Assembly: GCA_044220535.1 (NCBI GenBank)
Contig: JBGAQU010000071.1
Span: 1-16,046, forward strand
Length of the DNA stretch: 16,046 nucleotides
Source of the DNA: JBDHTS01 sp044220535
Lineage (GTDB): Bacteria > Pseudomonadota > Alphaproteobacteria > Micavibrionales > Micavibrionaceae
Reading direction: 5' to 3'
Positions 6,065-14,505 of this stretch are shown here, one piece after another. The notes under the pieces were generated by a model. It saw nothing but the letters and a program-made list of their open reading frames with translations. It had not been told where the DNA came from and ran no database searches. Numbering within the stretch: position 1 is the first letter of the stretch; every line of letters begins with the position of its first letter. Made by a program: the position numbers and the translations under genes.

Positions 6065-8781
6065 TATTTATACTTCTTCCCGGATCCGCACGGGCATTCC
6101 GCGTTTCTTGGCGTGGTGGCTTCCCAGGTGGACGGATCGTTCTGGTCGAACGCGAAGCGAACGGTTTGGCCATGGCCTGAGGGTTCGGGGCGGTCCAGCA
6201 TGTGGACGGTGGCGCCGGACAGGGCCGGGTCGTGACGCGTTTCCTGCATGTCGCTTTGCGAGGCATGACGGCGAGCCAGAAAATCGGTGTCGTCGATTTC
6301 GATGTTGAACTCCAGAAGGCTCATCGTCTGCGTCACGTTTTCGCGCAGGTAATTCAGCATCATTTCGAACATCTGGAAGGCTTCGGTCTTGTATTCGTTT
6401 AACGGGTCGCGCTGGCCGAAGGCGCGCAGATTGATGCCTTGGCGCAGATGGTCGAGGTTCAGAAGGTGTTCCTTCCAGTGCTGGTCCAGCTGTTGCAGCA
6501 CCATGGCTTTTTCCATGCGCTTGTAGGAGTCCGGCCCGGCATTGGCGATTTTCTCCGCCATCTTGCGGTCGGAGGCGTCGGTGATGCGCTCCTGGATCTC
6601 GCCATCGGCAATGCCTTCTTCCTTCGCCCATTCATCAATCGGCAGGTCGAGGTTGAGCAAGCGCTGCGTTTCTTTTTTCAACGTCGGCACATCCCATTGC
6701 TCCGCATAGGTGCGGGGCGGGATGCAGCTGCGGACGATATCGGCGATGACGGAATGGCGCATATCCTTGACCAGATCGCCGACATCGTTGGAATCCATGA
6801 TCTCGCGGCGCTGTTCATAGACGACCTTGCGCTGGTCATTCATGACGTTGTCGAATTTCAGCAGGTTTTTCCGCATCTCGAAGTTCTGCGTTTCGACGCG
6901 GGCCTGTGCGCGTTCCAGCGCCTTGCTGATCCATGGATGGGTCAGGGCCTCGCCTTCGCGCAGGCCGATGGTCTTGTTGCCAAGGAGCATTTCCATCTTG
7001 TCGGATCCGAAAATCCGCATCAGATCATCTTCCAGCGACAGGAAGAAGATGGACGCGCCCGGATCGCCCTGGCGGCCTGAACGGCCGCGCAGCTGGTTGT
7101 CGATCCGGCGGGATTCGTGGCGTTCCGTGCCAATCACGAACAGGCCGCCGGATTCAAGGACTGCGGCGGAATCGTGTTTCACTTCTTCGGTAACCTGCGC
7201 GGCAAACTGAGCCTTACGCTCTTCGGTCCAGGACGCGTCGGTTTCCTGGGCGATGCGCATATCAAGGTTGCCGCCAAGTTTAATATCCGTACCGCGGCCC
7301 GCCATATTGGTGGCGATGGTCACGGCGCCGGGGCGGCCAGCCTGCGCGACGATGTAGGCTTCCTGTTCGTGATACCGCGCGTTCAGAACGGCATGCGGGA
7401 TTTTCGCGGCTTTCAGCAGTTCAGACAATTTTTCCGATTTGTCGATCGACGTCGTGCCGACCAGCACCGGCTGGTTGCGTTCCTTGCAGGCAATCACCTG
7501 GGCCAGAATGGCTTCGTTCTTTTCGCGCAGGGATTTATGGATTTTATCGTCATGATCGATCCGTGTGACGGATACGTTGGTCGGCACTTCGACCACGCCA
7601 AGCTTATAGATCTCCGCGAATTCCGCCGCCTCGGTCAAGGCCGTGCCGGTCATGCCCGCCAGCTTCGGATACATGCGGAAATAATTCTGGAAGGTGATCG
7701 ATGCCAGCGTCTGGTTTTCGTTTTGGATCTTCACGCCTTCCTTGGCTTCCAAAGCCTGGTGCAGGCCTTCGGAGAAGCGGCGGCCTTCCATCATGCGGCC
7801 GGTGAATTCATCGATGATGATGACTTTATTGTCTTTAACGATGTAATCGGTATCGCGGGCAAACAGCTTGTGCGCGCGCAGGGCCTGGTTGACATGGTGG
7901 ACGAGTGCGATATTGCCTGCGTCATACAAGCCGCCTTCTTCCAGCAAGCCTGCCTGGCGAACCAATTGTTCAATATGCTCCGTCCCGTCCTCGGTCAGGG
8001 TGACGGTCCGCATTTTTTCATCCAGCTCGAAATCGTCCGCGACCAGGCTGGGGATCAGTTTGTTGACCGCGATATAGAGTTCCGATGAATCCTCCGAAGG
8101 GCCGGAGATGATCAGCGGTGTCCGCGCCTCATCGATCAGGATCGAATCCACTTCGTCCACAATGGCAAAGTTGAACGGCCGCTGGACCATCGCGTCCAGC
8201 TGATACTTCATATTATCGCGCAGATAATCGAAACCGAATTCATTGTTGGTGCCATAGGTGATGTCAGCGTCATAAGCTTCCTTACGCTGCGCGTCCGACA
8301 ATTCATGCACGATGCAGCCGACTGTCATGCCCAGGAAATTATAAATCCGCCCCATCCAGGCCGAATCCCGCTTGGCCAGATAGTCGTTGACGGTGACGAC
8401 ATGGACGCCCTTGCCGGACAAGGCGTTCAGGTAAACGGGCAGGGTGCCGACCAAGGTCTTGCCCTCGCCGGTTTTCATCTCCGCGATGCGGCCTGTATGC
8501 AGGACCATGCCGCCGACCAGCTGTACATCAAAATGGCGCTGCCCCAGCGTCCGCTTGGCGGCTTCCCGCACCACGGCGAAGGCTTCATGGGCGATATCGT
8601 CCAGGCTTTCGCCCCTCGCCAGACGCTGCCGGAACAGGACGGTCTGGTTGCGCAGTTCCTCATCGCTCATCACCTGATAGGTCGGTTCCAGCGCATTGAT
8701 CGGCGCGACATGCCGGAACAGGCCCTTCAGCTGGCGTTCATTACTGGACCCAAAAATCTTTGTGGCAAGCGTAAGCAACAT
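6043..8781 (-). CDS. secA: Preprotein translocase ATPase SecA
   Basis: SecA drives secretory proteins through SecYEG by ATP hydrolysis. At 912 aa this is full length. MKTGEGKT is the Walker A motif and VDEVDSILIDEART the DEAD-type Walker B. VPTNVSVTRIDHDD, the NMAGRGTDIKLGG helicase motif and the QLRGRSGRQGDPG motif follow. The C-terminal tail CPCGSGKKYKYCHG is the zinc-binding SecB- and lipid-interacting module. I chose the ATG at 8781, which follows a GAAGGA ribosome site, rather than the in-frame GTG at 8793 that overlaps that site. The 120-bp gap to 8902 holds the divergent promoters. The 3' end overlaps the ADP-ribosyltransferase-like ORF. Confidence 0.98.
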   Translation of the reverse strand: MLLTLATKIFGSSNERQLKGLFRHVAPINALEPTYQVMSDEELRNQTVLFRQRLARGESLDDIAHEAFAVVREAAKRTLGQRHFDVQLVGGMVLHTGRIAEMKTGEGKTLVGTLPVYLNALSGKGVHVVTVNDYLAKRDSAWMGRIYNFLGMTVGCIVHELSDAQRKEAYDADITYGTNNEFGFDYLRDNMKYQLDAMVQRPFNFAIVDEVDSILIDEARTPLIISGPSEDSSELYIAVNKLIPSLVADDFELDEKMRTVTLTEDGTEHIEQLVRQAGLLEEGGLYDAGNIALVHHVNQALRAHKLFARDTDYIVKDNKVIIIDEFTGRMMEGRRFSEGLHQALEAKEGVKIQNENQTLASITFQNYFRMYPKLAGMTGTALTEAAEFAEIYKLGVVEVPTNVSVTRIDHDDKIHKSLREKNEAILAQVIACKERNQPVLVGTTSIDKSEKLSELLKAAKIPHAVLNARYHEQEAYIVAQAGRPGAVTIATNMAGRGTDIKLGGNLDMRIAQETDASWTEERKAQFAAQVTEEVKHDSAAVLESGGLFVIGTERHESRRIDNQLRGRSGRQGDPGASIFFLSLEDDLMRIFGSDKMEMLLGNKTIGLREGEALTHPWISKALERAQARVETQNFEMRKNLLKFDNVMNDQRKVVYEQRREIMDSNDVGDLVKDMRHSVIADIVRSCIPPRTYAEQWDVPTLKKETQRLLNLDLPIDEWAKEEGIADGEIQERITDASDRKMAEKIANAGPDSYKRMEKAMVLQQLDQHWKEHLLNLDHLRQGINLRAFGQRDPLNEYKTEAFQMFEMMLNYLRENVTQTMSLLEFNIEIDDTDFLARRHASQSDMQETRHDPALSGATVHMLDRPEPSGHGQTVRFAFDQNDPSTWEATTPRNAECPCGSGKKYKYCHGKLG

Positions 8782-8901
8782 ACAATCCTTCACTTATGTT
8801 AGCCCTTTGATATAAGCCGCTGCGCCCATGGCGTCAATAAAAGGCTAAACTTGCAAATTGTTCATAATATGGCTAATGCTGTCCGAACAGGGAAAATGAC
8901 A

Positions 8902-9279
8902 ATGACAGAAGAAGATTATAAGGCGCACCGCCTTGCCATCACAGCCATAGCTGCCGCCGTTGCGGCGGAATTTAACGATGCGGCTGGATTGCGGCAATCT
9001 CTTTCAGTTTTGGCGATCAAGCTGGACAAAACCGGGCAGGAGGTAACGCCGGACATCCTGCGCGACTTCGCGGCCATGAGCGCGGATGAACGGAAGCAAC
9101 TGGCGCGGGATCTGGATTCGGGCGCGCGGAATGTGAAGCTGGATTATGAGACGATTGTGGCGGGGTTTCCAAAGAATGATCAAATTCGTCAGATTCTTTC
9201 CACTGCTTTATCGTCTTACGAAGAAAAGCTGTTTGGATTAATTGATGAAGATGACGTGACTAGGGTCCGGACCCATTAA
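8902..9279 (+). pseudogene. 5' fragment of a large gene of unknown function, cut by an IS
   Basis: The ATG at 8902 has an AGGGA eight bases upstream and is preferred over the TTG at 8851 and ATG at 8896. It opens a mostly helical, charged sequence (MTEEDYKAHRLAITAIAAAV...). The native coding part ends at 9262. The last residues, RVRTH and the stop at 9277-9279, are read from the left inverted repeat of the IS. Joining base 9262 to 10119 (one TA target copy kept) continues the frame without a stop into the next fragment, so this is the N-terminal about 120 residues of an ancestral protein of about 841 aa. No family is recognised. The truncated peptide could still be made. Confidence 0.75.
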
Positions 9280-10116
9280 CGCGATCTGCTAATTCCGATT
9301 CCCATTTTCCGCCCGGCATGATTCAATCTCCTTAAGGAGGATTGATATATGTCTGATTTATTCTGGTTTACGGATGCGCAATGGTCAAGGATTGCGCCGC
9401 TTTTGCCGACGAATACACGCGGCATGAAACGCGTGGACGACCGGCGTGTGTTGAGCGGGATCGTGCATGTACTTAAATCAGGCGGGCGGTGGGGCGATGC
9501 GCCAAAGGATTACGGCCCGAAGAAGACGCTGTATAACCGTTTCGTGCGCTGGTCCGAGCGCGGGATATGGGCGGATATTTTCGCTGCCCTGGCGGGGGCG
9601 GAAGGGGCGCCTGACCGGCTGATGATCGACAGTTCAAGCATCAAGGTCCATCGCTGCGCGCGCGGCGAAAAAGGGGGGCCCTGGCCAGTGCTATTGGTCG
9701 CAGCAAAGGTGGGCCAAACACAAAAATCCACGCGGTGACGGATGGCAAAGGCAGGCCATGTGTTATTCTGCTCACGCCCGGCAACGTCCATGACTGCAAG
9801 GTTGCCAGGCCTTGTCTCGAGGCCATGCCGCCATCCGCGGAACTGCTTGCAGACAAAGGCTATGACAGCAGGGATTTAAGGGAGTGGCTGGAGCGACGCG
9901 GCACGCAAGCCGTCATCCCATCCCGCTCCAACCGCAGGACACCTTACGCATACGACAAAGCCATCTACAGGCAGCGCAACATCATCGAACGCATGTTCTG
10001 CCGCCTCAAGGACTTCCGCCGAATCGCAACGCGCTTCGACAGGAACGTCAAAAACTTCCTGTCCGCCATCTGTCTCGCTGCTACTGTGATATGGTGGATT
10101 TAATGAGTCTGGATCC
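9263..10116 (+). mobile_element. IS5-family element (IS427-like group), 854 bp
   Basis: The ends are imperfect inverted repeats: GGGTCCGGACCCATTAA at 9263-9279 and its counterpart at 10100-10116, identical at 14 of 17 positions. A TA dinucleotide flanks each end (9261-9262 and 10117-10118), the target duplication typical of the IS427 group. Inside is one transposase split over two frames (9349-10103). The transposase stop lies in the right repeat. The element sits in a host ORF, and removing it with one TA restores the frame. The complete ends and intact transposase motifs point to a recent insertion that could still be active. Confidence 0.9.
9349..10103 (+). CDS. IS5-family transposase, two frames joined by a -1 shift
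   Basis: The first frame (9349-9738) carries the N-terminal domain (FTDAQWSRIAPLLP, ...GGRWGDAPKDYGP, KTLYNRFVRWSERG) and the first catalytic aspartate in LMIDSSSIKVHR. The second frame is entered by a -1 shift at the A5G6 run 9668-9678 and reads IGRSKGGPNTKIHAVTD, then LLADKGYD with the second aspartate, then the YRQRNIIERMFCRLK signature with the catalytic glutamate. It ends at 10103. The joined product is about 250 aa, normal for this group. A strong AAGGAGG site precedes the ATG and is part of the 12-bp palindrome CTCCTTAAGGAG (9329-9340). A second IS5-type remnant in this window shifts frame at the same place, so programmed frameshifting is likelier than a random mutation. Confidence 0.88.
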
Positions 10117-11830
10117 TAAACTCATGCATGCTTACGATGCGATCCAACCTTTAGGAGGCGATACGGTAAGAGTGCTTTTTCACGCAAAAATGAAAGCGAT
10201 AACAGAGGGCAGATTAGACTGCGCCAAATTCCTTATTGAAAAAGATAGTTATCAAAGCATGGAAGAATATAAGGTATTTTGTTTTGAGGCCGCGTCACAA
10301 GACAATCATGAAATGCTTGAACTGCTGGCCGCCAATCCGGTTATCAGTCGTCAGGATAATTTTAAAGCTTTGGACTATTGTTATCATGCCGCGCGCCAAG
10401 GATGCACAGGCGTCATACATTGGATTGGCAATAAAATAATCAATCCCGATCCAGGTTCGGTTTTAAATGTATTCAGAACATCCAATGGATTTATCGTTCC
10501 TGAACGTTATCGCGTCTTAGACAGAAGGCAATGGTTTTTTCAGATGCTTTGTGGCGCGTTGGATGGAAAGCGATTTGATATTGCAAAAACCATCATAGAG
10601 GAGTTTTCTTTATACACAGATAAAAAAGCAATTATAAATACAGAAGAAATGAGTTTTCTAACCGGAATGGCTATCAAAACATCAAGAACCGATATTCTGG
10701 ATTTTTTTGAAGACTTAGGGATGGATATAAAAAAAGAAGGACTTGCGGGATATTGTACATCCTTGGGAACGGCAAAATATCTTTATGATAAAAAATGGCC
10801 TGTCAGTGATGACGATTATGAACACATCATCAAAAGAGACGATATAGAGATTCTGGTTTTTTTCTTAAAGCATTTGCCTATCGAAGGTTTGGAAAAATTA
10901 TGCAGTAGGCCGGCAGGAAACAATAAGTCGCCAAATTGCCTTTCATATCTTCGTCAATATGTGCAAGAGGAAGCGTCTGGCCATTCTTCAGTCGTAGCTG
11001 AATCTTGTTCGATTATTGAAAATATTAATTTGTGGAAAACAAAACTGCAAATGTCTCCGCCAAAAGGTCTTGAGAAATGCTCGCCTCTTGGCTTGCGTCC
11101 ATCGGTGTTTCAATTTGCTCATAAAATCATTGCGGGCGAAATGAGTGGGATGAATCATTTCAAAAATTTTGCGGAGGTTGAGGCGGGAGCCCGTAACGAT
11201 AATGTTGATTATCGTAATTACATTCTCAAAACTCTAAGTATGCCCTACTATCTTGACGATCGCGGCAAGCGGAAAAAAATCCAGGCTGACGGTTCTGAGC
11301 GCACAGAGGAGGCCGTCAATACATATGCCTATGGATTGACGCGGCTCTTTCGGGATGAGGAACGCATCCTGCGCTATCTCAAACAATGGGGATGCGCTGG
11401 GAGGCAGCCATTGCATGATCTGGCATGGAAGATTTCTATTCCCGAAGGCGGCAACCCTGACTGGAAGGCATGGGGGGATGCCGTCTTGCAGCATGGCCCG
11501 GCCATGGCCAATCTTGTAAAGTTTGCAGATAAATTATCAAGACCTTTAACGCATACGACAATCTTGCCGAATGGTACCGAGCGGGTAATGGCATCACTGG
11601 CTCTTACAAAAAATGAAATCGCCAAAAATGCCTATACAAGAGGGAAGGAACATCCGGAACTGGCGGCCATTTGCTTTGAATTCGTTGAAACAGAAAAAAC
11701 ATTTGATATTGCGCTAGATATATGGCTCGCACAAAAAGCCAAAGGTTTTCCTGCAAAAAACATTCCGGATTTTGACATCACAGGGGAAGCGTTCCGGGTA
11801 TCCGGGTGCGCGTTTTGTCAAGCTGGCTGA
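10103..11830 (+). pseudogene. Central part of the IS-interrupted gene, ankyrin-like helical region
   Basis: Native sequence resumes at 10119. In the present arrangement the right end of the IS supplies an in-frame ATG at 10103 that overlaps the transposase stop (TAATG), so a 575-aa product could be made by reinitiation. The sequence is AT-rich and helical. Residues after LMHAYDAIQ show paired helices with the spacing of degenerate ankyrin repeats (LDCAKFLIEKDSY, FCFEAASQDNHEMLELLAAN, ALDYCYHAARQGCTGVIHWI). The later part, including GLRPSVFQFAHKIIAGEMSG, is not recognised. The frame ends after GEAFR near 11797, where an extra G moves the true reading frame to the next fragment. The real tail is therefore missing from this ORF. 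Long ankyrin-like proteins of this type are common among secreted effectors of host-associated bacteria, but secretion here is only a guess. Confidence 0.7.
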
Positions 11831-12284
11831 TGATGACCCAAGGGCTTTATTTCTTGGTGAATATTCCGATTGTTGCCAGTCAATCGGCCATGCCGGCAGA
11901 TCATGCGCAGTGCATGGATTTACATCAGACCAAAGCGGTTTTTATGTTGTCCTTTCGCCGGATGATGAAATTATCGGTCAAACATGGGCATGGCGCGGTG
12001 AAAAAGGAGAACTTGTTTTCGATTCTCTTGAAACGCTGAGCACCCGCGTTTCACCTGAACAATGGAAAAATATTCTGAAAGAATGCATGAAATCCCTGAC
12101 CGGGCACAATCCATGCAATGTCACGGAACTGCTGGTCGGGAAAGGCGGCGATACGCCTGATCTGGGCGCTACAACCAGCACGCCTGCGAATCCGGTTGAT
12201 TACAGCGGATATCGCGACTCGCATACGCAATATTCAATATGGCATGCCAAAGCCCCGCGTCCCGTTCTTCAACCCTGTCCATAA
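11772..12284 (+). pseudogene. C-terminal part of the IS-interrupted gene, frameshifted (unknown conserved domain)
   Basis: The true sequence enters this frame at 11799 and reads YPGARFVKLADDDPRALFLG, then EYSDCCQSIGHAGRSCAVHG, FYVVLSPDDEIIGQTWAWRG and LVFDSLETL. The clustered Cys and His (DCCQ, SCAVHG) and the following strand pattern suggest a compact alpha/beta domain, with a distant resemblance to acetyltransferase-like folds. I have no family name I can defend. The start at 11772 (TTG) is only the ORF limit. Deleting one G of the CGGG at 11795-11798 joins GEAFR to YPGARF and gives an 841-aa protein together with the two earlier fragments. The last 40 residues are low-complexity (TTSTPANP). 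It ends 111 bp before the isomerase gene. Confidence 0.65.
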
Positions 12285-12395
12285 ACCCAAGAATTGTCTT
12301 TATTCGGACATAAAGCGGGGGTAAGTTAGCGGTGCCTGACGTGGAATCATCCCCGGCGGTGCGATTTTTTAACACAGTTTGGGGATATCAAAACG

Positions 12396-13238
12396 ATGTT
12401 TACGAAATCCATGTTCGCGGGCCTGATGCTGGTTGCGCTGGGCACATTTGGCCTGGCCAGTCCAAGCCGCGCCGCAGACGATGCGAAACCTGCCGCCACT
12501 GCCGACGCAAAACCTGCGGAAGCCATGACGCCTATTAAGGAAGGCGACCCGGTCGTTGCCAAGGTTAACGGTACGGAAGTAAAGCGTAGCGAGGTGCTGA
12601 CCTTTATCACCACCCTGCCGGATCAGGTGAAGCAGATGCCGATCCAGAACATCTTCCCGATGGCGGTCGATCAGGTCGTGATCAACAAGGTTGTCGGCGA
12701 CAAGGCGGACAAGGCCAATCTGAAAGATGACGCCGAAGTCGCGAAGCTGATGGACCAGGCGAAAACCCAGATCGTCCGCAACGTGTATGTCGAACGTCAG
12801 GTCAAGGCCCAGGTTACCGACAAGAAGCTGAAAGACGCCTATAACAAATTCACCGCCTCATATAAAAATGTCGAGGAAGTGAAGGCTCGCCACATGGTGT
12901 TCGATACCGAAGCCAAGGCGAAGGATATCATTGCCAAGCTGGATAAGGGCGAAAGCTTTGAAGCCGTCATGAAAGACAACGTGAAGGGCACCAGTCCGAG
13001 CGGATACACCAGGACGCCTGCTGGGTTCGGCTGGCATGTGATCCAGGCCGAAGAAAGCGCGTCCCGCCGAAATTCGACGATGAAGCCGCAGCTTGAAATG
13101 GCCGGAATTCGCGAATGCCGCGTTCGAGATGGTCAAAGGCTGGAGACCAAGACGCCAAGGAAAACACAGTTCGACATCAATGGTGACCCAGGGGCCGAAG
13201 CGCGAAGCCAAAGGGCTGTCCCGCCGATATATCGATAA
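12396..13238 (+). pseudogene. Exported parvulin-type (PpiC/SurA-like) peptidyl-prolyl isomerase with damaged 3' end
   Basis: The ATG at 12396 follows a GGGGAT stretch. Residues 1-26 are a signal peptide ending PSRA-AD, so the product is periplasmic. Residues about 52-150 are a SurA/PrsA-like chaperone region (VVAKVNGTEVKRSEVLTFI, AVDQVVINKVV), followed by the start of the parvulin domain (VEEVKARHMVFDTEAKAKDIIAKL). After VMKDN the family's central block, which normally leads through a GGDLG-type motif, is absent. Sequence resumes at FGWHVIQAEE. Beyond that, natural residues are found only by switching frames (KRVPPKFDD, then KPQLEM, then EFANAAFEMVKG, then FDINGDP), implying several 1-nt indels. 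Such proteins isomerise prolyl bonds and chaperone envelope proteins. This copy probably keeps only the chaperone part. Confidence 0.8.
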
Positions 13239-13239
13239 T

Positions 13240-13264
13240 AAAATCCCGGCTTGGCCGGGATTTT
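13240..13264. terminator. Bidirectional hairpin terminator
   Basis: A 10-bp perfect stem, AAAATCCCGG / CCGGGATTTT, surrounds a five-base loop and starts one base after the isomerase stop. The A/T-rich stem base gives a U run on either strand, so it can end transcription both of the isomerase gene on the plus strand and of the antiporter tail on the minus strand. It marks the ancestral convergent boundary of these two genes. Confidence 0.85.
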
Positions 13265-13321
13265 AATATCAGGTAAAAATTCAGATCGTCAAAGGCGGGA
13301 TGAAAGATGTAGAGATATACA

Positions 13322-13578
13322 TCAACGCTCGACTTGATGCTTCTGGCCATGGCCTCGCCGATTTCCTTTGCGCCCGTGCTGGCCATATCTACATTTTTGC
13401 TTCTAAAATAAGCCATTTCCTCATCATTATGCGCGCGAACGGGATGGTCCTGATCGCCGCAAAGTGCGCGCTTCGGCCATGGCTCGCCAGAATTCTTTGC
13501 GCCCGCGCTGGCCATATCTACGATTTCCTCATCATTATGCGCGCGAACCATGGTCCTGCAAGTGCCAAGTACGCGCTT
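13322..13578 (-). pseudogene. Detached 3' tail of the Kef/YbaL-type antiporter gene, in two tandem copies
   Basis: The minus strand reads VRAHNDEEMAYFRSKNVD and TGAKEIGEAMARSIK in 13322-13440, which match the end of the RCK/TrkA-N domain of YbaL/KefB antiporters (typical form VRAHSDEE...GV...MGEREIALAMA). With one extra base after SIK the frame would end KIER-stop at 13322-13324. A second, shorter copy (13471-13578) repeats VRAHNDEE but lacks the bases for MAYFRSK. The copies share long identical blocks. The body of the gene lies at 14538-16007, so the tail is separated from it by about 1 kb. The segment linking body and tail (roughly 30-40 codons) was not found. This was once the last part of the antiporter gene, converging on the terminator at 13240-13264. 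Confidence 0.65.
13341..13578. repeat. Imperfect tandem duplication (two units of about 130 and 108 bp)
   Basis: Unit 1 is 13341-13470 and unit 2 is 13471-13578. Shared blocks include GGCCATGG near each start, TTTGCGCCCG and GCTGGCCATATCTAC, then an identical 26-base block (13415-13440 and 13523-13548) beginning ATTTCCTCATCATTATGCG, then ATGGTCCTG. Unit 1 carries 22 extra bases (13393-13414) that encode part of the antiporter tail. A third copy of the unit's outer 37 bases is at 14067-14103. Confidence 0.8.
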
Positions 13579-13859
13579 TGCAGGGATGCGCCGTCCGTCA
13601 GGAAACCTTGGCAAAGGATTTATTTTAATAAAGATGGTCAACCTGTACAGCTGGGTCACTTCCCTCCTATACAGACGCCAGAGGTGCAGACGAGTTGGAA
13701 AGTCGACATCAATGGTGACCCGATCAAGTGTCGCAACCCCCATAACCATGTGTTGCATATTCTGGTCGGTATTTTGAATATGGTCTGCTCTTGCCTTCTG
13801 ACGGCGTTGAGGCGCTTCTTGATCGACTCCATCGCGAGTAATAATTACGATGCATTGAT
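13579..13859. other. Non-coding stretch with an isomerase-tail-like fragment
   Basis: No gene is recognised here. On the plus strand 13642-13721 shares ordered blocks with the damaged isomerase 3' end: GATGGTCAA, then AGACGCCA, then the 19-base repeat TCGACATCAATGGTGACCC (13703-13721, also 13172-13190), encoding VDINGDP against FDINGDP. It looks like a diverged partial copy. The remaining bases up to the IS remnant show nothing further. Open frames across this area on both strands are products of the mosaic and are not genes. Confidence 0.5.
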
Positions 13860-14505
13860 TTATCCTTCAACGATATATGATTTTAACCATATCTTTATAG
13901 CAGCCAGACATAGAAAAGCGAAGAAAGAAGCGGCGGTTTTATCATAGCGGGTTGCAATACGTCGGTTTTGTTTGAGGAATCCGAAGTGACGTTCAATACC
14001 GTTTCTGGTCTTATAGAGTTTCTTATTGTAGCGGATTGTCTTGATGCGGCTCTGATATAAATGACAAACGCTCGATCTTGATGCTTCTGGCCATGGCCTC
14101 GCCATTAGTGTTTCGTACGCTTTGCAGTCCGTCGCCCCGCGCCCCCGTGCTGCATCTGCGAGAGCGTGAACTTTACAGGTGAAGCCTCCCCGCGAACGAC
14201 CAAACGCCTCTTTTTGAGTCCCCCTTTTGCGCCGGCGGCCTGTACATGGCCCCGGACAATCGTTGAATCCATACTGTAACTCGTATCATCTTCAAGCGCC
14301 AGTCAACATGACCCATATATCGCGCCAGCGCAAATGCCGTCGGTAAACGCTATTCCAGTTGCCGTCCTGGCAATCACGCCATTCAGAACCCACAGCATGC
14401 GTGCGATTATCTCCGGCGGGACGGCCCCACCGCCCGCGCTCGGCGGGCAACAGCGGTTCTATAATACTCCAGCCTTCTTCCGTTAAATCACCTCTGCCTG
14501 GGCGA
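13860..14505 (-). pseudogene. IS5-family transposase remnant
   Basis: Read on the minus strand, this starts with RGDLTEEGWSIIEPLLPAER and GRWGRPAGDNR near 14505. It then passes through NWNSVYRRHLRW, DSTIVRGHVQAAGAKGG (first catalytic aspartate), FGRSRGGFTCKVHALAD and TDCKAYETLMA, and ends with YNKKLYKTRNGIERHFGFLK and RRIATRYDKTAASF at 13860. At least three frameshifts break it, the LLADKGYD block with the second aspartate is missing, and a 37-base piece of the antiporter tail sits at the deletion (14067-14103). It cannot encode an active enzyme. It differs clearly in sequence from the complete IS at 9263-10116, so it came from another element. Terminal repeats were not identified. Confidence 0.85.

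Noticed and set aside
7117..8088. 323-codon plus-strand open frame opposite secA
   Set aside because: secA is full length with all motifs on the other strand. The frame is a shadow caused by GC-rich codon structure.
13102..13140. Out-of-frame PEFANAAFEMVKG read as a transposed piece of the parvulin core
   Set aside because: It resembles the core motif, but the same residues fit a C-terminal helix in collinear order with only small indels, which needs fewer events.
13341..13578. CRISPR-like or regulatory tandem array
   Set aside because: There are only two unequal units with no regular spacers, and they translate into a known protein tail.
13177..13758. 193-codon minus-strand open frame taken as a new repeat protein
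   Set aside because: Its repeated VRAHNDEE segments are recognisable as antiporter tail copies. The rest reads through the terminator and the isomerase end, so it is a mosaic and not a gene.
13300..13947. 215-codon plus-strand open frame
   Set aside because: It runs antisense through the antiporter tail copies and the end of the transposase remnant. Only its short DINGDP piece resembles protein, and that belongs to a copied isomerase tail.
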